From the IMG/VR virus record IMGVR_UViG_3300045049_000305, positions 1 through 25,749 of that record: a DNA stretch of 25,749 nucleotides; one strand, given 5' to 3'. The notes beneath the pieces are model-generated. The model was not told the origin of the DNA. It did no database searches and saw only the letters and a program-made list of their open reading frames with translations. Numbering within the stretch: position 1 is the stretch's first letter; the number at the start of each line of letters is the position of its first letter. Of this stretch, positions 15,359-21,456 are shown one piece after another. The position numbers were made by a program, and so were the translations under genes. This DNA is from a virus.

Positions 15359-15394
15359 GTGTGAAAACAATGCTGTCGAGAATTGTTTGCGCAC
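15359..15394 (-). promoter_or_regulatory. Imperfect inverted repeat between terminase and portal genes
   Basis: The two 13-base arms match at 11 positions, with a 7-bp core AAACAAT/ATTGTTT and a 10-base loop. It begins three bases after the terminase stop, in an AT-rich spot of an otherwise very GC-rich genome. It could be a weak terminator of the packaging operon or an operator. The 119-base gap ends with the AGGAGG site of the portal gene. Confidence 0.45.
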
Positions 15395-15397
15395 GAT

Positions 15398-17002
15398 TCA
15401 AGAGGCGATGTCATCGGCATCGAACCCAGCCGGCGGCAGCACGGTGACCTTCGACTTCTTGCCCGGCTTGAGGAACATGTCGATGCCGGTGCCAATCGCA
15501 TCCACCAGGTCGTCATGCGCGCCCTTGGGGAAGCCGACCATCTGCTCCTCGGCCTGCGTCAGAGGACGCTCGTGTACGACGTACGGCAGCCCGTCCGGCC
15601 GGCGGCGCTGGTACCAGTTCAGGGCGCGGGCGGCCCGGACCTCCTTGGCCTCGCCCTGGTGCACCGGTTTGATCGGCAGCGGGAGTCCCTTGAGGACGCT
15701 GTCCCGCCAGACTTGGCCGCCCTGGTTCGTCTCGACCACCACGCCGCGCGTCTCCGGGAACTCCTCCAGCACCTCCAGCACCCACTTGCGGAGCGGCTCG
15801 CCGGGCTGGACGCGCCGGGCGTGGGCGTAGCGGACGACGACCCGCCGGTGGTGCGCCGAGTAGGCAACGACGGCCAGCGCGGTGAAGTCGCTCTTGCCCT
15901 TGTCGGTGACCGCCGGGTCAATCGACAGCAGCTGGTGCGTGAGTGCAGGCACGGTGGCGTGGACGAAGTCCTCTTCGCGCCAGTACTCACCGTCCCGACC
16001 CATGGGGTCGTTGGCGTAGTTCTTCTTGTAGGCGCGGGTGTGCCGGATCGATTCGAGGTAGGCCAGTGGCCACTTCGCCGGCCACAGGCTCCGCTCGGCG
16101 CCAGTCTCGTCGTCGCGGACGATCGCCGGGTAGTAGTGGACTCGCCAGTGCTCGTCGGCAATCCACGGCGGGTGTTCCTCGCCGGGCTTGGTGACGGTCT
16201 TGACCAAGTCGTGCACGATGGAGCCCGGCATGGTGACGGTGCCGACCAGGACCACGCGGGCATAGACGTTGAGCGGCAGGATCGCGTCGAGCAGTGTGGA
16301 GAGCCGCTTCTCCTTGAGATATGGCGAGTAGTTCGACTCGTCGGGCTCGACGTCGTCCAGCACGATCAGGTCTGGCCGCCGCTCGGCGACCTTCATGCCG
16401 AGGGCGGCGCCGTCGACACCGCGGGCGGCGAACACGAACCCGGACTTGGTGATCAGCATGCCGCGGTTGTCGGACTCGGTGCTTCCGCGCGGCCGGCGGG
16501 CCGGCGTGCACAGCTGGGGGAAGTCCAGCGCCAGCAACGCGTTCTGGTCGAGCTCGCGCTTGAACGTCTGGAGGTGCAACTCGGCCTGCGTGGCGGAGTG
16601 TGCAAAGGCGGCGCAGAACCGGCGGTGCCCATGCGCCGCGGACCAGAGGGGCAGCACGAGGAAGAACCAGGTGCTCTTACCGACGCCGCGGGGGCCGACG
16701 TAGGTATCCCGGTCCTCCGCCGGGTTGTCGGATGGGAGCGCCCACTTCTTCGCCTCGACGACGACGTCCAGGTGGAACTCGCTGAACGTGATGCGCTCGC
16801 CGGTCTCCTTACCCCGCAGGTGGTGCGGCAGATACAGCAAGGCGAACAAGAGCGGGTCGTACTTGGTGAGGAGCCGCCGGCACTCGGCGATCTCCAGCAT
16901 CCGCGGGTCGAACTGCGCGAGGTACGCGTCCAGGTTGAAGCCGACCCCCGACGCCGGGTCTGCCGGGTCGGGGGTCGGCTCGTGATCCTGGACAGCGGTC
17001 AC
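15398..17002 (-). CDS. Terminase large subunit
   Basis: This 534-residue protein starts with GTG at 17002, overlapping the stop of a 44-codon ORF. The ATPase domain has Walker A GPRGVGKST at residues 103-111 and Walker B LIVLDDVE at 212-219, followed by a likely coupling motif in VVLVGTVTM. The C-terminal nuclease domain of RNase H type shows SIDPAVTDKGKSD (Asp362), VVVETNQGG (Glu424) and GAHDDLVDAIG (Asp497, Asp498, Asp501). All catalytic positions are present, so it should be a working packaging motor and nuclease. It docks on the portal. The gene order with TerS and HNH upstream and portal downstream is standard. Confidence 0.96.
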   Translation of the reverse strand: MTAVQDHEPTPDPADPASGVGFNLDAYLAQFDPRMLEIAECRRLLTKYDPLLFALLYLPHHLRGKETGERITFSEFHLDVVVEAKKWALPSDNPAEDRDTYVGPRGVGKSTWFFLVLPLWSAAHGHRRFCAAFAHSATQAELHLQTFKRELDQNALLALDFPQLCTPARRPRGSTESDNRGMLITKSGFVFAARGVDGAALGMKVAERRPDLIVLDDVEPDESNYSPYLKEKRLSTLLDAILPLNVYARVVLVGTVTMPGSIVHDLVKTVTKPGEEHPPWIADEHWRVHYYPAIVRDDETGAERSLWPAKWPLAYLESIRHTRAYKKNYANDPMGRDGEYWREEDFVHATVPALTHQLLSIDPAVTDKGKSDFTALAVVAYSAHHRRVVVRYAHARRVQPGEPLRKWVLEVLEEFPETRGVVVETNQGGQVWRDSVLKGLPLPIKPVHQGEAKEVRAARALNWYQRRRPDGLPYVVHERPLTQAEEQMVGFPKGAHDDLVDAIGTGIDMFLKPGKKSKVTVLPPAGFDADDIAS

Positions 17003-17133
17003 ACCTGCTCCGGCGGCCGGTGAGCGTCACAGCACCCGTCGGCCGTGACCTGGCCAACGCACTCCTCGCTGTCGCGTTGGCACGGCAGGTATTCCTCGTC
17101 GGACACGAGCGGGCGGTCGAACCCGGGGCTCAT
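16999..17133 (-). CDS. 44-residue Cys-rich small protein
   Basis: This short frame starts with ATG at 17133 in an ATGA overlap with the previous gene and stops at 16999 in an overlap with the GTG start of the terminase large gene. It fills the gap exactly, which supports it as a real coupled gene. The product begins MSPGFDRPLVSDEEYLPCQR and contains four Cys (18, 25, 34, 35) and a His at 38. This might be a tiny zinc-binding fold, but no family can be named. An alternative is that it only serves to couple translation into terminase. Confidence 0.65.
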   Translation of the reverse strand: MSPGFDRPLVSDEEYLPCQRDSEECVGQVTADGCCDAHRPPEQV

Positions 17134-17435
17134 GCCGGCCACGCCCAGTTGCCCGGCTGGTCGCCCTCGACGCGCGAGGTCGCCCAGTACTGGCCGTACC
17201 CGTCGAGTTGCACCATCAGGTTGGCCGTGGTGGTCGACGGGTCGAACACGGCGACGATCGTCGCTGGGTAGATCTGGCCGGCGTGGACCGAGTTGCGCTG
17301 GTAGATGTCGTACTCGCCGCCGTCGAGGCGGGTGCCCTTCCGGTGCTGCGGCGCGTAGGAGTCGATGAGGGCAAGGTCGCCCTCGCTGACCTTGTAGAGG
17401 ACGTGCGCGCCGATGCTCGGCTTCTGGTCGGTCAT
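17130..17435 (-). CDS. Small hypothetical protein upstream of terminase
   Basis: This 101-residue protein (MTDQKPSIGAHVLYKVSEGD...) starts with ATG at 17435 behind GGAGAG. It is beta-rich (VLYKVSEGDLALID, YPATIVAVFDPSTTTANLMV, LDGYGQYWATSRVEGD) and ends GNWAWPA. The VLY-V-x-x-G-D-x-x-x-I start and repeated strands suggest a small barrel, as in other actinophage proteins of unknown role. It is coupled by an ATGA overlap to the 44-residue ORF and so to terminase. No function is claimed. Confidence 0.75.
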   Translation of the reverse strand: MTDQKPSIGAHVLYKVSEGDLALIDSYAPQHRKGTRLDGGEYDIYQRNSVHAGQIYPATIVAVFDPSTTTANLMVQLDGYGQYWATSRVEGDQPGNWAWPA

Positions 17436-17459
17436 GTCACTCTCCGTTCATCAGCATTT

Positions 17460-17498
17460 GCAAGTGCGAGTGTTTCGCCGGGGATCTCCGGCACTTGC
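17460..17498 (-). terminator. Inverted repeat after JAMM peptidase gene
   Basis: Outer arms GCAAGTGC and GCACTTGC (8 bp, perfect) enclose an inner imperfect stem around CCGGGGATCTCCGG. It lies between the JAMM stop and the next ribosome site, and on the minus strand it is followed by AAATG. It may be a weak terminator or RNA processing site separating the early part of the packaging block from the terminase part. Confidence 0.45.
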
Positions 17499-17512
17499 GT
17501 CACGGTCAGTTG

Positions 17513-18223
17513 CTATCCAACCCACCGCCACGGCACCGGGTCTGGTCGGAGCGCCGCGTTCAGCGCGTCGTGGTGGACCACGACGGCCGTCCCAGGTGGT
17601 ACGAGCGGGCTGTACCGGATCGGCAGGTCGGGCATCGCGCCGACGGCGACGCGCGTCATCACGGCGGGACCGTCGGCCGCTCGGCAGTAGAGGGCGCGGC
17701 CGGTCAGCTCGGTCGGCTCATGCCGTGCCTGCTGCATGTGGGCAACGGCGACGCGCGCTGCGTCTGCGATGTGCCGCTCCAGCTCGCTCGCCGGCGCGAC
17801 CGCCGCAGGCATGGCCAGCGGGGAGAAGTCGAGCACCTCGACGGGCTCCTCCTCGACGTTCCCCGCGGTGATCCGGTACGACCGCACCTCGGGCTCGTCG
17901 GCGCGGAGCGAGACGATGACGTAGTGCGCGTCCGGTTCGGCGGCGTACCGCACATCCGGCGCGGACGGGTACGCCTCGGTGGCCGGGTGGGAGTGGTAGA
18001 TGACCACCGGTTGCTCGCCGCGCCGGTCCATGTCGAGCCACACGGCGAGCTGCTCGCCGGGGTCCATCTCGTAGCGGCTGCGGGACTGGGCGGCGTTGCG
18101 CATGGGGACGTGCCGCTCGGCGAGCCCATCCCGGCCGGCGAGCACGCCGCACGCTTCGAGGGGTGCTTCGGCGCGGCAGTGGGCGACCATGGCGTCCAGG
18201 AGGTCACGGCGTAGGCGCAGCAC
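17513..18223 (-). CDS. JAMM/MPN metallopeptidase, Mec+ (CysO-cysteine peptidase)-like, with C-terminal extension
   Basis: The chosen start is GTG at 18223, six bases after GGAGG, giving 236 residues; an ATG 18 bases earlier lacks such a site. The first ~135 residues closely follow, from memory, actinobacterial Mec+ proteins: LRLRRDLLDAMVAHCRAEAP, EACGVLAG (Glu23), and the complete JAMM zinc motif H77-S-H79 with S87 and D90 (HSHPATEAYPSAPD). Then come AEPDAHYVIVSL and RSYRI. Mec+ cuts the bond between the ubiquitin-like sulfur carrier CysO and cysteine. About 95 further residues (ELERHIADAARVAVAHMQQA to PVPWRWVG) form an extra domain of unknown type that chromosomal Mec+ proteins lack. No CysO or CysM gene is visible here. 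All catalytic residues are intact, so activity is likely; the substrate is unknown. Confidence 0.88.
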   Translation of the reverse strand: MLRLRRDLLDAMVAHCRAEAPLEACGVLAGRDGLAERHVPMRNAAQSRSRYEMDPGEQLAVWLDMDRRGEQPVVIYHSHPATEAYPSAPDVRYAAEPDAHYVIVSLRADEPEVRSYRITAGNVEEEPVEVLDFSPLAMPAAVAPASELERHIADAARVAVAHMQQARHEPTELTGRALYCRAADGPAVMTRVAVGAMPDLPIRYSPLVPPGTAVVVHHDALNAALRPDPVPWRWVG

Positions 18224-18407
18224 TGGGTGCCTCCGGTTCATCCAGGGCGGCGCGCAGGCCGTCGATGATGTACTGCACGGAGCCCGACGCGCGGTGCTCC
18301 TCGTCGTGCTCCAGCGACGTGATCGCCTCGCGGATCGCGGCGCCGAGCCGGTCGACGCGGCGGCCGAGGATCCGGGCCAGCGCGGTCGAGGTGGCCGAGG
18401 CGCTCAT
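18204..18407 (-). CDS. Small helical protein (67 residues)
   Basis: The start is ATG at 18407 in an ATGA overlap with the preceding small gene, and the end overlaps the start of the JAMM gene by 20 bases. The product MSASATSTALARILGRRVDR... is predicted to be mostly helical (LGAAIREAITSLEHDEEHRA, then VQYIIDGLRAALDEPEA). No known motif is seen. A dimeric helical bundle is a fair guess. The tight overlaps on both sides argue that it is a real gene expressed with its neighbours. Confidence 0.65.
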   Translation of the reverse strand: MSASATSTALARILGRRVDRLGAAIREAITSLEHDEEHRASGSVQYIIDGLRAALDEPEAPSAAPTP

Positions 18408-18601
18408 GCCGGCTTCCCCTTGACCTCGACCCAGTCGACGGCGGTGAGGTTGATGAGGCGCTGGCCGGACGCGTCGTTGATGGTGAGGACGCCACCGAAG
18501 CCGAGGTCGTCGACCAACGCGGTGAACTGCTTCAGCTCGTCGTCGGTGGGGCTGTAGGCGACGGTGTCGCCGTTGCGCATGTGCAGGACGATCGGGATCA
18601 C
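18404..18601 (-). CDS. Small beta-rich protein (65 residues)
   Basis: GTG at 18601 overlaps the HNH stop by four bases (GTGA), and the stop overlaps the next ATG. The product reads VIPIVLHMRNGDTVAYSPTD, then DELKQFTALVDDLGFGGVLT and INLTAVDWVEVKGKPA. The alternation of short strands and one helix, with a final strand WVEVK, resembles small phage proteins of unknown role that bind or modulate partners. No function can be named. The longer frame extending to 18931 is antisense-like noise within the HNH gene. Confidence 0.65.
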   Translation of the reverse strand: MIPIVLHMRNGDTVAYSPTDDELKQFTALVDDLGFGGVLTINDASGQRLINLTAVDWVEVKGKPA

Positions 18602-19074
18602 GGCTGCTCCTTCGAAGCGGGCGGCCACTCGCTGGCCGGCACGAACTCGGCCGGCGGCGGCGCACCCGCGCGCCGATACCGCAGCGGCTCCCAGAACGGG
18701 CCCGGCAGCACGTGCACGCCGAGGTGCGTCCGGTGGTGCGTCGCGCACAGCGGCTCTAGGTTCCCCGGCCCCTCGATCCACGCCTGGAAATCGGCGTCGG
18801 ACTCGAAGTGCAGGCCGAACGCCGCGGCGACCTTGTCCGGGTCCATGTTGTTGACCTCGGAGAACTCGATGTGGCTGTGGTGCAGCTCGATCGGGCCGCC
18901 GCACAGGTCGTCGCCGATGACGCACTTCCACAGGCCCTGCCGATGGAGCCGGGCCTTGGCCTGCATGAACAGGTGGTAGTGCGGGTCGGACTCGCGGGGT
19001 TGGTGCTCCGGGACGTGGGCGAGGATGTGCAGCGTTAGTCGCTGCTCGTGCGCCGGCGTCGGGTGGTCAACCAT
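18598..19074 (-). CDS. HNH endonuclease near terminase
   Basis: This 158-residue protein starts with ATG at 19074, overlapping the previous gene by eight bases. The HNH core is PIELHHSHIEFSEVNN (His65-His66), then GNLEPLCATHHRTH (Asn105, His113-His114), with Cys51, Cys58 and Cys110 as possible zinc ligands. A region before it contains a helix, HLFMQAKARLHRQGLWK. In HK97-like phages an HNH protein next to the terminase is needed with it to cut concatemers at cos ends; this gene is a good candidate for that role. A homing nuclease is less likely because the gene is embedded by overlaps in the packaging operon. Confidence 0.85.
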   Translation of the reverse strand: MVDHPTPAHEQRLTLHILAHVPEHQPRESDPHYHLFMQAKARLHRQGLWKCVIGDDLCGGPIELHHSHIEFSEVNNMDPDKVAAAFGLHFESDADFQAWIEGPGNLEPLCATHHRTHLGVHVLPGPFWEPLRYRRAGAPPPAEFVPASEWPPASKEQP

Positions 19075-19366
19075 CAGTCGGCTCCTTCGGCTTGGCGTCC
19101 TTCAACTCCGCGTCCGCCCACCGGCCCCAGAACTCCGCCTGCGCCTGGGCTATCGCCATCTGGAAGTCGAGCTCGGCCGTGGCCGCCGCCTTCACGGCTT
19201 CCTCGATGGCCTGCACCGTCCGGCACGGCCACGTCTGCGGGTTCTCGCCAGCGCACTCCGCGCAGCTGCCGTACTCCTCGTGATGCAGCCGCAGCACCGC
19301 CGCCGCGACAGGGTTCGCACTCGACACGCGGGCCAGTTCCACCACGCGGTCCCAGTCAGCTGCCAT
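19067..19366 (-). CDS. Small Cys-containing hypothetical protein
   Basis: This 99-residue protein starts with ATG at 19366, overlapping the terminase small subunit candidate by 11 bases. It opens with MAADWDRVVELARVSSANPV, then HHEEYGSCAECAGENPQTWP and CRTVQAIEEA, followed by a long helix (ATAELDFQMAIAQAQAEFWG) and a charged tail. The CAEC...WPC spacing, preceded by His, resembles a short zinc-ribbon used in actinobacterial small proteins. It may bind DNA or a partner of the packaging machinery. No named family. Confidence 0.7.
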   Translation of the reverse strand: MAADWDRVVELARVSSANPVAAAVLRLHHEEYGSCAECAGENPQTWPCRTVQAIEEAVKAAATAELDFQMAIAQAQAEFWGRWADAELKDAKPKEPTDG

Positions 19367-19895
19367 CGACGCCGCCCTTCAACCGGGCCTCGGCCAGCGC
19401 GGCGTCGGCCTTGGCCTTGTTCACCATGTCGATCAGTTCGAGGTCCTGCTGCGTCGTCTCCGTCAGCGTCGCGTCCACCTTCAGCGCGCCCTCCGTGCCG
19501 TGGAGGCGCATCATGCGGCCCACCAACGACTCGGCCCGCCCGATCGCCGCGAGCGTCACGCCCGGGTCCTCGAGCGGGACGCCGTCCGGTCCACGGACCA
19601 CGCGGCCGTCCGACACGAGCGGGTGGGGTGTGCGGATGATCTCGACGGCCCGGTTGAACAGTCGCTCGAGGCGGTCGTGCTGGACGCGGCGGTACTGCTC
19701 GCGGAGCGGGTCGACGGTCTCCCGGATCTCGCACTCCAGGCGCCGGCTGACGGTGGTCTTGGACAGGCCGGTGAGCTCGGCGATCTCGCGGAGGTTGTGG
19801 CCGGCGAGGTACAGCTCGTAGCAGATGCGTTGTTCTTCGGCGAAGTGTGCGTTGGTGTAGCGGGGCTTGCGGTAGGGCTGGATTCCCCCGGCCAT
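19356..19895 (-). CDS. Terminase small subunit candidate (HTH)
   Basis: This 179-residue protein starts with ATG at 19895, eight bases after AGGAGGT. Residues about 34-54 form a clear helix-turn-helix: HNLREIAELTGLSKTTVSRR. A coiled-coil region follows (REQYRRVQHDRLERLFNRAV) and then a helical C terminus (LELIDMVNKAKADAALAEAR). HTH at the N terminus, coiled-coil oligomerisation region and C-terminal helices are the layout of terminase small subunits, which bind the packaging site and recruit the large subunit. Position a few genes before TerL fits, although HNH and the JAMM gene lie between. A transcription regulator is a weaker alternative. Confidence 0.78.
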   Translation of the reverse strand: MAGGIQPYRKPRYTNAHFAEEQRICYELYLAGHNLREIAELTGLSKTTVSRRLECEIRETVDPLREQYRRVQHDRLERLFNRAVEIIRTPHPLVSDGRVVRGPDGVPLEDPGVTLAAIGRAESLVGRMMRLHGTEGALKVDATLTETTQQDLELIDMVNKAKADAALAEARLKGGVDGS

Positions 19896-19930
19896 CGCGT
19901 TCCACCTCCTACGTTCCGTTTGCCGGCGTG

Positions 19931-20161
19931 CTATTTGTTACGTGTGAGTGCGGCCCGGATTCGCGCGGCGCGTGTCCTTGTGGTTCCGTGCCCGGCCTTG
20001 TTCTTAGGGAGTGAGCGGTAACCAGTCTTCTTTCCGCGCTCGGCGACGATCTGCTCGGCCCAGCGGTGCGCGAAGGGCTTCTTCGTGGCGAACATCCATC
20101 GCCACTGAGCTTGCGAGTGGGCTGGACCTGGCGATTTGCGGTGTCCGTGTTCCTTGGGCAT
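19931..20161 (-). CDS. Small basic phage protein
   Basis: This 76-residue, strongly basic protein starts with ATG at 20161 behind GGGGAGG. Its core, AQWRWMFATKKPFAHRWAEQ, resembles a pattern I know from small phage proteins (S-x-AQ-x-R-x-MFA...AHKWA) of unknown role, often near the terminase or within structural proteins; that is a recollection, not a search. It ends with a basic tail of TRTRAARIRAALTRNK. It may bind nucleic acid. Confidence 0.65.
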   Translation of the reverse strand: MPKEHGHRKSPGPAHSQAQWRWMFATKKPFAHRWAEQIVAERGKKTGYRSLPKNKAGHGTTRTRAARIRAALTRNK

Positions 20162-20195
20162 TCACGCCTCCCCGTCGTTGTTTCCCTGGCCAGTA

Positions 20196-20444
20196 TCACC
20201 CGCCGAGGTGCATGAGGGCGTCGGCGTCCGCCGTGGACGGAGTGGGCGCGTCTGTGCTGGTGGCGGGCTGGAGGGCGACGAGTTCGAGATGCAGCGTGCC
20301 CGTGGGGAGTTGGGTGGCGCGGACCTGGTGGTTGTCGGGGAGGAATTCGTTGGGGCGGATGCTGGCGGTTCCTCCGGCGCGGGCGACGAGTACGCAGAGC
20401 ACTGCCTGCGTGATGTCTTTGTCCGTGCTTTCAACTTCGCTCAC
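20196..20444 (-). CDS. First gene of the minus-strand block, hypothetical
   Basis: GTG at 20444 follows AGGAG by six bases and lies just downstream of a good promoter candidate. The 82-residue product starts MSEVESTDKDITQAVLCVLV, continues with beta strands around FLPDNHQVRATQLPTGTLHL and ends in a Pro/Ala/Thr-rich tail DAPTPSTADADALMHLGG. No recognised motif. It may be a small early or structural-block leader protein. Confidence 0.68.
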   Translation of the reverse strand: MSEVESTDKDITQAVLCVLVARAGGTASIRPNEFLPDNHQVRATQLPTGTLHLELVALQPATSTDAPTPSTADADALMHLGG

Positions 20445-20470
20445 GGTGTGCTCCTAGCTATTCGCTGGGC

Positions 20471-20498
20471 GTTATCGCCATCGTGTTCGTGTTATCAA
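20471..20498 (-). promoter_or_regulatory. Sigma70-like promoter for the minus-strand block
   Basis: Read on the minus strand, a -35 candidate TTGATA (five of six to TTGACA) is followed by a 16-base spacer and a -10 candidate GATAAC (four of six to TATAAT). Transcription would begin about 20 bases before the GTG of the first gene, with AGGAG between. The region is AT-richer than its neighbourhood. This is sequence inspection only. Confidence 0.5.
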
Positions 20499-20609
20499 AC
20501 CGTGGCGTGTCGGCGGGTCGGCGGCGTTTGTCTGTGGGTTAGCGTATGCCGAAAGCCGTCAGCCGCCGCGACATCTGATGCCTGTTCGTTGTGCGCGCCG
20601 CTGATTGCT

Positions 20610-20623
20610 TTTCGCACGCGAAA
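20610..20623. promoter_or_regulatory. Palindrome in divergent region (operator-like)
   Basis: TTTCGC-AC-GCGAAA is a perfect 6-bp inverted repeat with a two-base spacer, 10 bases before the start of the HTH gene and overlapping its ribosome-site region. It could be an operator for that HTH protein or another regulator, or a short attenuating stem. Confidence 0.4.
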
Positions 20624-20633
20624 GGCGGTGCTG

Positions 20634-20873
20634 ATGGATCCGCAGACCGAGACGAAGTACGTCACCCCCAAGCAGCTCGGGGAGCGCCTCGGCGTGACGT
20701 CCCAGAACGTGCTGTACCACGTGAGGCGGGGGCACATCGCGGCCGAGCGGCCCGGCGGCCGGGACGTGCTGATCCCGGTGGCGGAGGCGGATCGGGTGGC
20801 CGAGATGTACCGGCCGCACGCCCAGCGGATCTGGCAGGCGCGGCGGCCGAAGCCGGAGGCGCAGAGTGCCTGA
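20634..20873 (+). CDS. Excisionase/MerR-like HTH DNA-binding protein
   Basis: This 79-residue protein starts with ATG at 20634, eight bases after AAAGG. It reads MDPQTETKYVTPKQLGERLG, then VTSQNVLYHVRRGHIAAERP and GGRDVLIPVAEADRV. This is a winged helix-turn-helix of the excisionase family type: a two-turn HTH whose recognition helix is followed by a wing (I-x-A-x-R-x-G-G-R-x-x-L-I-P). Such small proteins act as regulators or excisionase-like recombination factors. It is the first gene of the plus-strand block and lies beside an operator-like palindrome, so autoregulation or control of the divergent promoters is plausible. The longer frame reaching back to 20136 is not supported. Confidence 0.82.
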   Translation: MDPQTETKYVTPKQLGERLGVTSQNVLYHVRRGHIAAERPGGRDVLIPVAEADRVAEMYRPHAQRIWQARRPKPEAQSA

Positions 20874-21456
20874 CGCGACGATGGAGGTCGTGTTCTTCGG
20901 TGGTCCGTACGACGGCCGACCCGAGGTGGTCCCCGCGTACGAGGACAGCCTGATCGGGCAGGTCCCGACCGAGGTTCGCATGCATCGGTTGCCGCCGCCG
21001 GAGTTTCTGCGCTACGACCCGAGCGGCCTGATGCCCCAGCGGCTCGTCTACGAGCGGCAGCATCGCGGCGGCCGGTGGGCGTACGTCTTCTGTGACGCCG
21101 ACCCGGACGATCTCCTGCATGTTCCGCCGCTGACGGATCCGTTGCTGGAGGCCGTGGTCGCTCACGTGCGCAAGGTGTGGCCGCAGCAGCGGGTGATTGT
21201 CCGCAGCCACGCTGTCGATCACCAGGCGCGGATCGAATGCGGCGCGAACCTGGAGAAGCGCGTCCGCTCGTGGGTGCTGCATCAGCTGCACGAGGCGGCG
21301 GCCGAGGAGGACCTGATGCTGTTGGCAGTCGACGGGCCGACATGGGCACCGACGAACAGCGACTACATGGACAAGCTGCTGGTGTCGGCGTGCGCGATTC
21401 CTCGCTTCCGCCCGTTGACGCAGCGTCTGAGCGAGGAGGCGGCGCGTCGTGCCTGA
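20866..21456 (+). CDS. Hypothetical protein, plus-strand operon
   Basis: GTG at 20866 overlaps the HTH gene by eight bases, giving 196 residues. The N terminus, MEVVFFGGPYDGRPEVVPAY after a short lead, has an FFGGPYDG segment that recurs in small actinophage proteins of unknown function, followed by YERQHRGGRWAYVFCDADPD. The C-terminal part changes character (DLLHVPPLTDPLLEAVVAHV, VVDHQARIECGANL-type helices) and resembles a separate helical domain. It could be a fusion of two small modules. No enzyme motif is visible. Confidence 0.75.
   Translation: MPDATMEVVFFGGPYDGRPEVVPAYEDSLIGQVPTEVRMHRLPPPEFLRYDPSGLMPQRLVYERQHRGGRWAYVFCDADPDDLLHVPPLTDPLLEAVVAHVRKVWPQQRVIVRSHAVDHQARIECGANLEKRVRSWVLHQLHEAAAEEDLMLLAVDGPTWAPTNSDYMDKLLVSACAIPRFRPLTQRLSEEAARRA

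Noticed and set aside
15383-17023. 546-codon plus-strand open frame opposite terminase
   Set aside because: It mirrors the terminase gene and shows no motif, while the minus strand has full Walker and nuclease motifs.
18224-18241. ATG start six codons upstream of the JAMM gene
   Set aside because: GGAGG lies between it and GTG 18223, and the shorter form matches the usual Mec+ N terminus.
20136-20633. Upstream part of the plus-strand HTH frame
   Set aside because: It overlaps the minus-strand first genes and the promoter region and reads as noise; ATG 20634 has a ribosome site and an HTH-type N terminus.
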